NCBI RefSeq assembly: GCF_016745505.1
Contig: NZ_JAERUC010000111.1
Span: forward strand, 1-64,000
Length of the DNA: 64,000 nucleotides
From: Streptomyces silvae
GTDB lineage: Bacteria; Actinomycetota; Actinomycetes; Streptomycetales; Streptomycetaceae
Direction of reading: 5' to 3'
In this document: positions 1 to 8,636 of the stretch, in pieces
How the letters are laid out: each line of letters opens with the position of its first letter
Position numbering within the stretch: the stretch's first letter is position 1
Made by a program: the position numbers and the translations under genes
Notes under the pieces: model-generated
The model's database searches: none
The model's input: only the letters and a program-made list of their open reading frames with translations
Told to the model about the DNA's origin: nothing

Positions 1-90
1 GCGATTGAGGCGCGGGGGTCCGGGGGGCGGAGCCCCTGGTGGGCCGCGCCCCGGGCCCGGCGTCCTCAATCGCCGGACGGGCTTGAATTC
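1..90. repeat. Streptomyces-type intergenic inverted-repeat element
   Basis: GCGATTGAGG at 1-10 is repeated in exact inverted form (CCTCAATCGC) at 64-73, enclosing a GC-rich core, and is followed by CGGACGGGCTTGAA. From memory, CCGTCCGGCGATTGAGG-type sequences recur in many copies between Streptomyces genes, usually near 3' ends. The left end of the element may lie outside the window. Its function is unknown; it may act as a transcription terminator. Confidence 0.6.
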
Positions 91-109
91 ACCCCCGGCG
101 TCCGGGGGC

Positions 110-149
110 GTATACATGGCGGGTATACACACCGTGTACAGTGCAGCGC
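110..149 (+). promoter_or_regulatory. Probable PadR operator/promoter
   Basis: GTATACA occurs at 110-116 and again at 123-129, followed by GTGTACA at 134-140. These AT-rich repeats stand out from the surrounding GC-rich DNA. TACAGT at 137-142 fits a TANNNT -10 element and would give a transcript starting at about the ATG at 150 (leaderless). PadR regulators commonly repress their own operon, so autorepression is inferred. Confidence 0.5.
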
Positions 150-674
150 ATGTCAATCGGTCACACCCTCCTCGGGCTCCTGGAGTCCGGCCCCCGCCAC
201 GGTTACGACCTCAAGCGCGCCTTCGACGAGAAGTTCGGGCACGATCGGCCGCTGCACTACGGTCAGGTCTACGCGACCATGTCCCGCCTGCTCAAGAACG
301 GGCTCGTCGAGGTCGACGGGGTCGAGACGGACGGCGGGCCCGAGCGCAAGCGGTACGCCATCACAGACGCCGGCATCACCGATGTCGCCACCTGGCTGGC
401 GCAGCCCGAGAAGCCGGAGCCGTACCTCCAGTCGACCCTGTACACCAAGGTCGTCCTGGCCATGCTCACCGGCCGCAGCGCCGCCGACGTACTGGACGCG
501 CAGCGCTCCGAACACCTGCGTCTGATGCGCCTCCTCACCGACCGCAAGCGCAAGGGCGACCTCGCCGACCAGCTGATCTGCGACCACGCCCTGTTCCACC
601 TCGAAGCCGATCTGCGGTGGCTGGAACTGACCGCCGCCCGGCTCGGCAAGCTCGCCGAGGTGGTGGCCCCGTGA
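150..674 (+). CDS. PadR family transcriptional regulator
   Basis: A 174-aa protein with an N-terminal PadR winged helix (GLLESGPRHGYDLKRAF, then YGQVYATMSRLLKNGLV) and a helical C-terminal dimerisation region. PadR proteins are usually repressors that respond to small molecules or drugs and control neighbouring transporters. The ATG at 150 was chosen because a TACAGT -10 element ends at 142 and the family normally begins at this point; an in-frame GTG at 141 is the alternative. The stop overlaps the start of the ABC ATPase gene (GTGA), so the two are translationally coupled and probably co-regulated. Confidence 0.85.
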   Translation: MSIGHTLLGLLESGPRHGYDLKRAFDEKFGHDRPLHYGQVYATMSRLLKNGLVEVDGVETDGGPERKRYAITDAGITDVATWLAQPEKPEPYLQSTLYTKVVLAMLTGRSAADVLDAQRSEHLRLMRLLTDRKRKGDLADQLICDHALFHLEADLRWLELTAARLGKLAEVVAP

Positions 675-1357
675 TCCCCGCCGGCTCCCTGCTCACCGCC
701 CACGACCTCCACAAGGCCTACGGTTCGACGCCCGCGCTGGACGGCGCCTCGTTCTCCGTCCACCCCGGCGAGGTCGTCGCCGTGATGGGCCCGTCCGGCT
801 CCGGCAAGTCGACCCTGCTGCACTGCCTCGCCGGGATCATCACCCCCGACTCCGGCACCGTCACCTACGCCGGACGTGACATGTCCTCGATGTCCGACGC
901 CGAGCGCAGCGCGTTGCGCCGCAGCGAGTTCGGCTTCGTGTTCCAGTTCGGCCAGCTCGTCCCCGAGCTGACCTGCGTGGAGAACGTCGCCCTGCCGCTC
1001 AGGCTCAACGGCACCCGGCGCAAGGCCGCCGAGCGCACCGCGCTGGAGTGGATGGAGCGCCTGGAGGTCGACGACCTCGGCGCCAAGCGCCCCGGCGAGG
1101 TCTCCGGCGGCCAGGGCCAACGCGTCGCCGTGGCCCGTGCGCTGGCCGCCTCCCCGAAGGTGATCTTCGCCGACGAGCCGACCGGCGCCCTGGACTCCCT
1201 CAACGGCGAGCGCGTCATGCAGCTGCTCACCGACGCGGCCCGCTCCGCCAACGTCGCCGTCGTCCTGGTGACGCACGAGGCCCGCGTGGCCGCCTACTCC
1301 GACCGCGATGTCACCGTCCGCGACGGCCGGGCCCGCGACCTGGAGCACGCCGTATGA
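671..1357 (+). CDS. ABC transporter ATP-binding protein (MacB/LolD type)
   Basis: A 228-aa cytoplasmic nucleotide-binding subunit. Walker A is GPSGSGKST at about residues 40-48, the Q-loop is FVFQFGQLVPELT, the signature is VSGGQGQRVA, Walker B is VIFADEPTGALD and the switch histidine is in VTHEA. The sequence resembles ATPases paired with FtsX-type permeases in lipid, peptide or drug efflux. The GTG start at 671 overlaps the PadR stop, and its own stop overlaps the permease ATG at 1354. The substrate cannot be told from the sequence. Confidence 0.9.
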   Translation: MIPAGSLLTAHDLHKAYGSTPALDGASFSVHPGEVVAVMGPSGSGKSTLLHCLAGIITPDSGTVTYAGRDMSSMSDAERSALRRSEFGFVFQFGQLVPELTCVENVALPLRLNGTRRKAAERTALEWMERLEVDDLGAKRPGEVSGGQGQRVAVARALAASPKVIFADEPTGALDSLNGERVMQLLTDAARSANVAVVLVTHEARVAAYSDRDVTVRDGRARDLEHAV

Positions 1358-3747
1358 CGCTGCTCGACCGGAAGGAGGCCCCGGCCGTCCCGGCGGACCC
1401 GCCCGGCCCCTCCCGTACCCCCGCCTGGCTGCGCGACCTCGCCCTCGGCGTCCGCTTCGCCGCCGCCGGCGGACGCGAGGGCTGGACCCGCACCCTGCTC
1501 ACCGCGGTCGGCGTCGGCCTCGGGGTGACGCTGCTGTTCCTCGCCGCCTCCGTGCCGCACGCGCTCGACGTGCGCAACGCCCGCGACCAGGCCCGCAGCG
1601 AGACCAAGATCTCCGAGAACCCCGACGCGCAGGCGAAGAAGTCGGACAGCACGGTCCTGCGGATCTCGTCGGACACCGAGTACCACGACCGCTCCATCAC
1701 CGGCTATCTGATGCGCGCCGACGGCGACCACCCGGTCCTCCCGCCGGGCATCGACGCCATGCCCGCGGCCGGCGAGATGGTGGTCTCCCCCGCCCTCAAG
1801 GCCCTCCTCGACTCCCCGGACCACGCCCTGCTCAAGGAGCGTTATCCGTACAAGGTGACCGGCACGATCACGGACGAGGGGCTGCGTTCCCCCGGCGAAC
1901 TGTGGTTCTACGCCGGCAGCGACACCCTGACCACGGCCACGGGCGGCCACCGGGTCACCGGATACGGCGACCCCGGACCGAACCCCCCGCTCGCGCCGCT
2001 GCTCATCGTGCTGGTGATCGTGGTCTGCGTGGTGCTCCTGGCGCCCGTCGCCATCTTCATCGCCACCGCCGTACGCTTCGGCGGCGACCGCCGCGACCGC
2101 CGTCTGGCCGCGTTGCGGCTGGTCGGCACGGACATCCGGTCGACCCGCCGGATCGCGGCCGGCGAGGCCCTCTTCGGCTCGGTCCTCGGCCTTCTCATCG
2201 GGCTGGCGCTGTTCCTGACGGGACGCCAGTTCGTCGGTTACGTGGAGATCTGGGACGTCAGCGCCTTCCCCGCCGACCTCGCCCCCGACCCACGGCTGTG
2301 CCTGCTCATCGCGCTCGCCGTCCCGCTGACGGCGGTGCTGGTCACGCTGACGGCGATGCGCTCGGTGGTCATCGAGCCGCTCGGCGTCGTACGCAACAGC
2401 CGGGCCCGCAAGCGCCGCCTGTGGTGGCGACTGCTGCTCCCGCTCGCGGGACTCGGTGTGTTCGGGCTGACCGGCAAGGCCGGCGAGTACGAGGTCGTCA
2501 ACCCGTACGCCATCGCCGGCGGCGCGGTCCTGGTCCTCGTCGGGCTCGCCCTGCTGCTGCCGTGGCTGGTCGAAGCCTGCGTGAACCGGCTGCGCGGCGG
2601 CCCGGTGCCCTGGCAGCTCGCCACCCGCAGGCTCCAGCTGAGCAGCGGCGCGGCCTCCCGCGCGGTCAGCGGCGTCACCGTGGCGGTGGCCGGCGCGGTG
2701 GCCGTGCAGATGCTGTTCGCCGCGATGAACGCCGACTTCAACAAGGCCACCGGGCAGGACACCACCCGCGCCCAGTTCTACGCCTCGTCGGAGCAGGTCA
2801 GCGGGGACGCCGCCATGCGGACGATCAAGGAGTTCCGCGCCACCGAGGGCGTCACCCAGGTCATCGGCATGGTCGAGGCGTACGCCACCAAGCCGGGGAA
2901 GTACGCCGAGGACGACATCCAGCCCACCACCTCGTTCAGCGTCGGCGACTGCGCCACCCTGCGCGAGGTCGCCCGCATCGACTCCTGCGAGGACGGCGAC
3001 ACCTTCGTGGTGCACCCCAGGGGTGACAAGGAGATGGCGGGCTGGGTGGACCAGACCGCCCGCAAGGGCAAGGTGGTCCAGTTCGACTCGGGCAGCGGCG
3101 CGTCGCTGCGCTGGACGCTGCCGGCCGACGCGAGGACCGTGCTGAGCCGGAAGGACCCGGTCGGCGAGGACCGCTGGGGGATCATGGTCACCCCCGGGGC
3201 GATCGACGCGACCACCCTGCCGGGCGCGAGCACCGTCTCGCAGATCCGCATCGACGACAGCGTCCCGGACGCCGCCGAGCACGTACGCAACACGGCGGCC
3301 CGCATCGACCCCGGCATGCGCCTGGTCACGATGACGTCCGTCGAGCGCGACCGGCAGTACGCGAGCATCCAGACCGGCCTCCAGGTGGGCGCCACCGCCA
3401 CCCTGTTGCTGATCGCCGCGTCCATGCTGGTCTCCCAGCTGGAGCAGCTCCGTGAGCGCAAGCGGCTGCTGTCGGTCCTGGTCGCCTTCGGCACCCGGCG
3501 GGCCACCCTCGGCTGGTCGGTGCTGTGGCAGACCGCGGTCCCGGTGGTCCTAGGGCTCGCGGTGGCGGTGGCCGGCGGCCTCGCCCTCGGCGCCACCCTG
3601 TGCTGGATGGTCCGCAAGGAGGTGTCCGACTGGTGGCTGTTCCTGCCGCTGGCGGGCGCGGGCGCGTCGCTCATCCTGCTGGTCACCCTGCTCTCCCTGC
3701 CGCCGCTGTGGCGCATGATGCGCCCCGACGGGCTGCGCAGCGAGTAG
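1354..3747 (+). CDS. FtsX-like ABC transporter permease
   Basis: A 797-aa membrane protein and partner of the preceding ATPase (ATGA overlap). An N-terminal transmembrane helix at about residues 40-60 is followed by an extracytoplasmic domain, several helices around residues 210-370, a second extracytoplasmic region and three helices near the C-terminus. This is the duplicated FtsX arrangement seen in long actinobacterial permeases. Such pairs act in efflux or mechanotransmission rather than uptake. Control by the upstream PadR regulator is likely from the coupling. Confidence 0.85.
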   Translation: MTLLDRKEAPAVPADPPGPSRTPAWLRDLALGVRFAAAGGREGWTRTLLTAVGVGLGVTLLFLAASVPHALDVRNARDQARSETKISENPDAQAKKSDSTVLRISSDTEYHDRSITGYLMRADGDHPVLPPGIDAMPAAGEMVVSPALKALLDSPDHALLKERYPYKVTGTITDEGLRSPGELWFYAGSDTLTTATGGHRVTGYGDPGPNPPLAPLLIVLVIVVCVVLLAPVAIFIATAVRFGGDRRDRRLAALRLVGTDIRSTRRIAAGEALFGSVLGLLIGLALFLTGRQFVGYVEIWDVSAFPADLAPDPRLCLLIALAVPLTAVLVTLTAMRSVVIEPLGVVRNSRARKRRLWWRLLLPLAGLGVFGLTGKAGEYEVVNPYAIAGGAVLVLVGLALLLPWLVEACVNRLRGGPVPWQLATRRLQLSSGAASRAVSGVTVAVAGAVAVQMLFAAMNADFNKATGQDTTRAQFYASSEQVSGDAAMRTIKEFRATEGVTQVIGMVEAYATKPGKYAEDDIQPTTSFSVGDCATLREVARIDSCEDGDTFVVHPRGDKEMAGWVDQTARKGKVVQFDSGSGASLRWTLPADARTVLSRKDPVGEDRWGIMVTPGAIDATTLPGASTVSQIRIDDSVPDAAEHVRNTAARIDPGMRLVTMTSVERDRQYASIQTGLQVGATATLLLIAASMLVSQLEQLRERKRLLSVLVAFGTRRATLGWSVLWQTAVPVVLGLAVAVAGGLALGATLCWMVRKEVSDWWLFLPLAGAGASLILLVTLLSLPPLWRMMRPDGLRSE

Positions 3748-3776
3748 CGGTCGGCGGAGGGCGGCCGGACCGTGGT

Positions 3777-4742
3777 TCAGGTCCGGCCGCCCTCCGCCAC
3801 GCGTACCGGCAGGGTCCCCATCGCCCCGCGCAGCGCGGCCGCGAGCTCCTCGAACTCCTCGTGGCGCGCCGAACCCGTCCGCACGGCCAGCGCCACCTGC
3901 CGTGAGGGCGCCGGGTCCGTGAAGTACCCGGTGGACAGGGCCTCGTTCCGCCCGGTCTCCACCGTCACCGCCGTACGCGGCAGGAGCGTCACCCCGAGCC
4001 CTCCCGCGACGAGCTGGACCAGGGTGGAGAGCCCGGCCGCGGTCGTCGTCACCGGCGCCCCCTGGGTGCGCCCCGCCTCCCGGCAGATGTCCAGCGCCTG
4101 GTCACGCAGGCAGTGCCCCTCGTCGAGCAGCAGCAGCGGCAGGTCGCGCAGCGTCTCGCGCGGCAGGGCGGTGCGCCCGGCGAGAGCGTGCTCCTTCTCC
4201 ATGACGAGCACGAAGTCCTCGTCGAAGAGCGGGAGTTCCGTGACCCCGGGCACCCCGAGCGGCACGGCGAGCAGCAGCAGGTCCAGCCGCCCGGCGGCCA
4301 GCCCCTCCAGCAGCGAGGAGGTCTGCTCCTCGTGGACCTGGAGGTCCAGGTCCGGGTAGCGCTCATGGACCAGCCGGAGCACGGCCGGCAGCAGATACGG
4401 CGCGACCGTCGGGATCACACCGAGCCTGAGGACCCCGGTGAACGGCGCGCGCACCGCCTCGGCCTCCTCCATCAGCTCGCCGAGCGCCTCCAGCACCACC
4501 CGGCTCCGCACCGCGAGGCGCTCCCCCGCCGGTGAGAGCAGCACCTTGCGCGTCGTACGCTCGATGAGCTGGACACCCAGTGCCACCTCCAGCGCGGACA
4601 CCGCTCCGGAGAGTGCCGGCTGACTCATCCCGATTGCTGCCGCCGCATCCCGGAAGTGGAGATGCTCCGCCACGGCCGCGAAGGCGCGCAGCTGCGCGAG
4701 GCTGGGCTGCTTGACCCTAATAGCCTGATTTACATACGCCAC
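3777..4742 (-). CDS. oxyR: OxyR, LysR-type hydrogen-peroxide sensor
   Basis: A 321-aa LysR-family regulator. The winged helix lies at about residues 14-72 (LAQLRAFAAVAEHLHF, SQPALSGAVSALE) and the substrate-binding domain follows. Two cysteines in DEGHC-LRDQALDIC, residues 211 and 220, occupy the positions of the redox pair of OxyR. The GTG at 4742 was chosen because GGAGGT lies 8 nt upstream. It is divergent from ahpC-ahpD, the classical Streptomyces arrangement in which OxyR controls its own gene and the alkyl hydroperoxide reductase operon. Confidence 0.92.
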   Translation of the reverse strand: MAYVNQAIRVKQPSLAQLRAFAAVAEHLHFRDAAAAIGMSQPALSGAVSALEVALGVQLIERTTRKVLLSPAGERLAVRSRVVLEALGELMEEAEAVRAPFTGVLRLGVIPTVAPYLLPAVLRLVHERYPDLDLQVHEEQTSSLLEGLAAGRLDLLLLAVPLGVPGVTELPLFDEDFVLVMEKEHALAGRTALPRETLRDLPLLLLDEGHCLRDQALDICREAGRTQGAPVTTTAAGLSTLVQLVAGGLGVTLLPRTAVTVETGRNEALSTGYFTDPAPSRQVALAVRTGSARHEEFEELAAALRGAMGTLPVRVAEGGRT

Positions 4743-4874
4743 TGATAGGCACCTCCGATCATCCCGACCGAGTGTAGCTATTTCCGTGATCAATGCACTC
4801 TGTGCCAAGGTGGGGGCAGTCCAACCCCCAGGAACGCCCCCAAAAGGGGATTTCCTATGCAGCAAGGAGTGCGC
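4743..4874. promoter_or_regulatory. oxyR-ahpC divergent control region
   Basis: This 132-bp region between divergent starts is more AT-rich than its surroundings (around 4743-4800), as expected for a LysR-type operator. It holds the oxyR ribosome binding site and the ahpC leader. OxyR binding here is inferred from the conserved locus organisation; I could not place an exact T-N11-A box with confidence. Confidence 0.55.
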
Positions 4875-5429
4875 GTGCTCACTGTCGGTGACAAGTTCCC
4901 CGAGTTCGACCTGACCGCTTGCGTGTCGCTGGAGAGCGGCAAGGAGTTCGAGCAGATCAACCACAAGACCTACGAGGGTCAGTGGAAGATCGTCTTCGCG
5001 TGGCCGAAGGACTTCACCTTCGTGTGCCCCACCGAGATCGCCGCCTTCGGCAAGCTGAACGACGAGTTCGCCGACCGTGACGCGCAGATCCTCGGCTTCT
5101 CCGGTGACTCCGAGTTCGTGCACCACGCCTGGCGCAAGGACCACCCGGACCTGACCGACCTGCCCTTCCCGATGCTGGCCGACTCGAAGCACGAGCTCAT
5201 GCGTGACCTCGGCATCGAGGGCGAGGACGGCTTCGCGCAGCGCGCCGTCTTCATCGTCGACCAGAACAACGAGATCCAGTTCACGATGGTGACCGCCGGT
5301 TCCGTGGGCCGTAACCCCAAGGAGGTCCTGCGGGTCCTCGACGCCCTGCAGACCGACGAGCTCTGCCCCTGCAACTGGACCAAGGGCGAGAACACCCTCG
5401 ACCCGGTCGCGCTCCTCTCGGGCGAGTGA
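4875..5429 (+). CDS. ahpC: Alkyl hydroperoxide reductase AhpC (peroxiredoxin)
   Basis: A 184-aa 2-Cys peroxiredoxin that reduces peroxides and peroxynitrite. The peroxidatic cysteine is C51 in FTFVCPTE, and the C-terminal resolving region is DELCPCNW. The GTG at 4875 was chosen over the ATG at 4857 because AAGGAG lies 5 nt upstream of it and the resulting start (VLTVGDKFPEF) is the usual AhpC N-terminus. It is followed after 11 nt by ahpD, and induction by OxyR under oxidative stress is expected. Confidence 0.95.
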   Translation: MLTVGDKFPEFDLTACVSLESGKEFEQINHKTYEGQWKIVFAWPKDFTFVCPTEIAAFGKLNDEFADRDAQILGFSGDSEFVHHAWRKDHPDLTDLPFPMLADSKHELMRDLGIEGEDGFAQRAVFIVDQNNEIQFTMVTAGSVGRNPKEVLRVLDALQTDELCPCNWTKGENTLDPVALLSGE

Positions 5430-5440
5430 GCTGATACGAC

Positions 5441-5974
5441 ATGGCACTCGATGAACTGAAGTCCGCCATACCGGACTTCGCCAAGGACCTGAAGCTGAAC
5501 CTCGGTTCGGTCATCGGCAACAGCGAGCTCCCCCAGCAGCAGCTGTGGGGCACCGTCCTGGCCTGCGCGATCGCCTCGCGCTCGCCGAAGGTGCTGCGCG
5601 AGCTGGAGCCGGAGGCCAAGGCCAACCTCTCCGCCGAGGCGTACACCGCGGCGAAGTCGGCCGCCGCCATCATGGCGATGAACAACGTCTTCTACCGCAC
5701 CCGGCACCTGCTGTCGGACCCCGAGTACGGAAACCTCCGTGCGGGCCTGCGGATGAACGTCATCGGCAAGCCGGGCGTGGAGAAGGTTGACTTCGAGCTG
5801 TGGTCGCTCGCCGTCTCCGCGATCAACGGCTGCGGCCAGTGCCTGGACTCCCACGAGCAGGTGCTGCGCAAGGCGGGCGTGGACCGTGAGACCATTCAGG
5901 AAGCCGTCAAGATCGCCTCGGTGATCCAGGCGGTCGGCGTGACCCTCGAAGCCGAGGCCGTGCTCGCCGAGTAG
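5441..5974 (+). CDS. ahpD: Alkyl hydroperoxidase AhpD
   Basis: A 177-aa carboxymuconolactone-decarboxylase-fold protein with the CxxC redox motif CGQC at residues 131-134 and the following H138 in CLDSHE, the proton-relay arrangement of AhpD. In Actinobacteria AhpD recycles oxidised AhpC. It is the second gene of the ahpCD operon and is followed directly by a strong hairpin terminator. Confidence 0.95.
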   Translation: MALDELKSAIPDFAKDLKLNLGSVIGNSELPQQQLWGTVLACAIASRSPKVLRELEPEAKANLSAEAYTAAKSAAAIMAMNNVFYRTRHLLSDPEYGNLRAGLRMNVIGKPGVEKVDFELWSLAVSAINGCGQCLDSHEQVLRKAGVDRETIQEAVKIASVIQAVGVTLEAEAVLAE

Positions 5975-5987
5975 TACCCCATGAACG

Positions 5988-6030
5988 AGAAGGGCCCCGA
6001 GGACGACCGACCGTCCCCGGGGCCCTTCTT
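5988..6030 (+). terminator. Rho-independent-type terminator after ahpD
   Basis: An inverted repeat pairs AGAAGGGCCCCGAGGA (from 5988) with its near-perfect complement ending in CCCGGGGCCCTTCTT at 6030, around a short loop. It lies between the stops of the convergent ahpD and AI-2E family genes and could serve both. Confidence 0.85.
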
Positions 6031-6033
6031 ATG

Positions 6034-7419
6034 TCACTTCTCCGGCTCGTCCACCGGGCGCTCGTCCCCGCCCGCGGGCTCCTCCGTCTGCCGGGCCGAG
6101 GGCGGTTCGGTGGGCGGTATGGCCGACAACGCCGTGGCGCCGTGCGGCCCCGGCCCCTGGAGCACGGCCGGGTCCTGTCCGTACGAGCGCAGATAGCCGA
6201 CCACCGTGTTGGTCACCGCGACCAGGGGTACGGCGACGACCGCACCGCCGATGCCGGCGACCATGCCGCCCGCCGCGACGGACAGCACGACGGCCAGCGG
6301 GTGGACGCGTACGGCGCGGCCGAGGATGAAGGGCTGCAGGATGTGGCCCTCGATCTGCTGCACGGCGAGCACCACGATCAAAACCATCAGCGCGGTGAAC
6401 ACGCCCTGGGTGACGAGCGCGACGACCACGGCGAGGGCGCCGGAGACCACCGCGCCGACCAGGGGGATGAACGCGAAGAGGAAGATGAAGACGGCGAGCG
6501 GCACCGCCATCGGCACGTCGAGGAAGTAGATCCCGAGGCCGATGAAGATCGCGTCGATCAGGGCCACGATCACCGTGCCCCGCACATAGGCCGTCAGCGT
6601 CCGCCAGGCGCGCGGCCCGGCGCCCGCGACGCCCGGCCGGGCCTGGGCGGGGACCAGCTTGAGCACCCACTGCCAGATGTGCTTCCCGTCGTACAGCAGG
6701 AAGAGCGTCGAGAACATCGCCAGCAGCATCCCGGTGAGGACCTCGACCATCACGGTAACGCCCTGGAGCCCCGCGGAGGTGATCTCCTCGGTGTTGGTGC
6801 CGATGGTGTCGCTGAGGTTCTTCGCGATGTCGTTGATCTGCGACTCGGTGACATGGAACGGGCTGTCGAGGAGCCAGCGCTTCAGCTCGTCGATGCCGTC
6901 ACGCACCTTGTCGGAGAGCGTGTCCAGGTTGTCCATCACCTGCCACACGACGAACCAGCCCACCAGGCCCATCACGACGAAGCCGAGCACCGCGGTGACC
7001 GCGGTGGCCAGACCGCGCGGCAGCCCGGTCCGCCTCAGCCGTACGACGGTCGGCTGGAGCAGCGCGGTCACCAGCAGGGCGGCGACGAACGCGAGGACGA
7101 CCAGCTGGACGGCGCTGATGATCCGCATGAGCACCCAGAGCGTGCCGGCCAGGACCAGCAGCCGCCAGCCCGCCTCGGCGGCCACCCGCATCCCCCAGGG
7201 GATCGCGGCGACCGGGTCGGGCTTCGCGGCCACGGAGGGGGCGTAGGAGGGCGGGGCCGGGACCTGTTCGGCGACGACCGTGGAGAGCGTCGACGACGAG
7301 CCGCTCATGGCATCCGCCTCGGCACGGCGTTCGTCCTCGGCGCGGCGTTCTTCCAGGCGCGCCCCGATCTCGGTGAGTTCGGCGCCCAGCCGGCCGAGCC
7401 ACCCCGGAAGTTTCGACAT
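6034..7419 (-). CDS. AI-2E family transporter-like membrane protein
   Basis: A 461-aa integral membrane protein with the TqsA/YdiK-family pattern: two pairs of N-terminal helices at about residues 80-160, a polar central domain (VMDNLDTLSDKVRDGI) and a C-terminal cluster of helices including IYFLDVPMAVPLAVF and FAFIPLVGAVVSG. Members export autoinducer-2 or act as ion antiporters; the substrate here is unknown. ATG 7419 is preceded by GGGAAG. The C-terminal tail is acidic and proline-rich. It is convergent with ahpD. Confidence 0.85.
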   Translation of the reverse strand: MSKLPGWLGRLGAELTEIGARLEERRAEDERRAEADAMSGSSSTLSTVVAEQVPAPPSYAPSVAAKPDPVAAIPWGMRVAAEAGWRLLVLAGTLWVLMRIISAVQLVVLAFVAALLVTALLQPTVVRLRRTGLPRGLATAVTAVLGFVVMGLVGWFVVWQVMDNLDTLSDKVRDGIDELKRWLLDSPFHVTESQINDIAKNLSDTIGTNTEEITSAGLQGVTVMVEVLTGMLLAMFSTLFLLYDGKHIWQWVLKLVPAQARPGVAGAGPRAWRTLTAYVRGTVIVALIDAIFIGLGIYFLDVPMAVPLAVFIFLFAFIPLVGAVVSGALAVVVALVTQGVFTALMVLIVVLAVQQIEGHILQPFILGRAVRVHPLAVVLSVAAGGMVAGIGGAVVAVPLVAVTNTVVGYLRSYGQDPAVLQGPGPHGATALSAIPPTEPPSARQTEEPAGGDERPVDEPEK

Positions 7420-7483
7420 GGATCTTCCCTTCCCCCATTCGCCCCGCGCACGCCCCCGGGGGTGTCCGGACGACCGTACACGC

Positions 7484-7520
7484 GGGAAGCCCCGCACCGT
7501 AGGACGGTGCGGGGCTTCCC
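7484..7520 (-). terminator. Terminator of the transglycosylase gene
   Basis: A perfect 17-bp stem (7484-7500 with 7504-7520) and a 3-nt loop lie 26 nt downstream of the transglycosylase stop and just upstream of the AI-2E gene, separating the two transcripts. Confidence 0.9.
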
Positions 7521-7545
7521 GGAGTTGAGCGAACCTCGCGGGGTT

Positions 7546-8247
7546 CTAGTACCAGTTGTTGGCCTGCCAGAAGGACCAGGCGCCGCACGGGCTGCCGTAG
7601 CGGCCGTCCATGTAGCTGAGGCCCCACTTGATCTGGGTGGCCGGGTTGGTCTGCCAGTCGGCACCGGCGGACGACATCTTGGAACCGGGCAGCGCCTGGA
7701 CCAGACCGTACGCGCCCGAGGAGGGGTTGCTCGCCTGGTAGTTCCAGCTCGACTCGTGGTTCACGATGTTGCTGAAGCACTGGAACTGGTCGGCGGGGAT
7801 CATCTGGCGGGCCATCGCCTGTACGTCGGCCACGCTGTAGGAACCCTGCGCCGAGAACGAGGTGGCGTCCCGGACGGAGTCGCGGCTCGCGCGCTCGGCG
7901 TCGTCCTTGGCCTTGCGCTCCGCCTCCAGCTTGTCCTCGGCCGCCTGCTTCTTCGACTTGGCGTCCTTGGCGGCCTGGATGCGGGCCGTCTCCTCGGCGG
8001 ACTTCTTCGCCGCCGCGTCGGCCGCGGACGCCTGGGCGTCGGCCTGCTGCGTCAGCGAAGCGGTCTGAACCTGGGCCTGCTGGCCCGCGGGGATGTCTGC
8101 GAGCAGCGTGGTGTCGGCTGCGGCCGCCTCGAAGTTGTTGTCGTCCGCAGCGGGAGTGCTGCCCGACGCAACGCCTACGACGGCGCCTACGGTGGTGACC
8201 GCGGTGGCAGATGCCACGGCGAACCCCCGGACCGAGATCCGGCTCAC
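7546..8247 (-). CDS. Secreted lytic transglycosylase (SLT fold)
   Basis: A 233-aa exported protein. Residues 1-33 form a signal peptide (basic MSRISVRG, then a hydrophobic stretch to the SGSTPA region). Residues 55-135 are an Ala/Lys/Glu-rich coiled coil. Residues 150-233 form a lysozyme-like domain with catalytic glutamate in NHESSW and the SGAYGLVQALPG motif. It probably cleaves peptidoglycan during growth or spore germination. GTG 8247 has GGAAGG 7 nt upstream; an ATG at 8265 lacks a site. A long structured leader precedes it. Confidence 0.85.
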   Translation of the reverse strand: MSRISVRGFAVASATAVTTVGAVVGVASGSTPAADDNNFEAAAADTTLLADIPAGQQAQVQTASLTQQADAQASAADAAAKKSAEETARIQAAKDAKSKKQAAEDKLEAERKAKDDAERASRDSVRDATSFSAQGSYSVADVQAMARQMIPADQFQCFSNIVNHESSWNYQASNPSSGAYGLVQALPGSKMSSAGADWQTNPATQIKWGLSYMDGRYGSPCGAWSFWQANNWY

Positions 8248-8580
8248 ACGGTGTCCTTCCAGCATCGCCCGCTTAGGTGACCTCGCGGGCGCAATCGTGC
8301 CCCTGACACTGGCCTCCCTACTGCTTGGGTCACGGGAGGCACGGGCCCGGTGGGCGACTTCCTCTCGGAAGCGCCGCGTGGTTCTCGCGGGCGGCATACG
8401 GACGGCGTTTGTTGAGTTGTGTGGTGCGTGGCGCCTCTGGAGGTGCCCAAGTGCCGTATGCGGGGCCTGACGGAAGCAAGACTCTGCCGGACGGACACGG
8501 CCTGTTGCAATTCTGTGTTGCGTGGGAAAGGTCACACCCCGTTTGGCGCACCACTTTTTCGGAAATGACGGCGCAGCACA
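8248..8580 (-). promoter_or_regulatory. Long hairpin-rich leader of the transglycosylase gene
   Basis: About 330 bp without a credible gene. Read on the minus strand it contains a 7-bp hairpin, 8340-8334 with 8318-8312 (GCCTCCC/GGGAGGC), and another, 8291-8285 with 8272-8266 (CGCCCGC/GCGGGCG), the latter ending 18 nt before the GTG start. Wall-hydrolase genes of Streptomyces are often controlled by leader RNAs. I could not match this leader to a known riboswitch consensus. Confidence 0.4.
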
Positions 8581-8619
8581 ATGCCGCCCGGCTAAGCTCC
8601 TTGGCTCGCCGGGCGGCAT
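8581..8619 (-). terminator. Terminator after the PhoH-like gene
   Basis: A perfect 12-bp stem, ATGCCGCCCGGC at 8581-8592 with its complement at 8608-8619, and a 15-nt loop, lie 17 nt downstream of the PhoH-like stop. Confidence 0.85.
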
Positions 8620-8636
8620 CTATGGGGTGTTACGGG

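Noticed and set aside
8248..8636. Possible ydaO (c-di-AMP) riboswitch upstream of the transglycosylase gene
   Set aside because: The family association made it worth checking, but I could not find the conserved ydaO core sequences on the minus strand.
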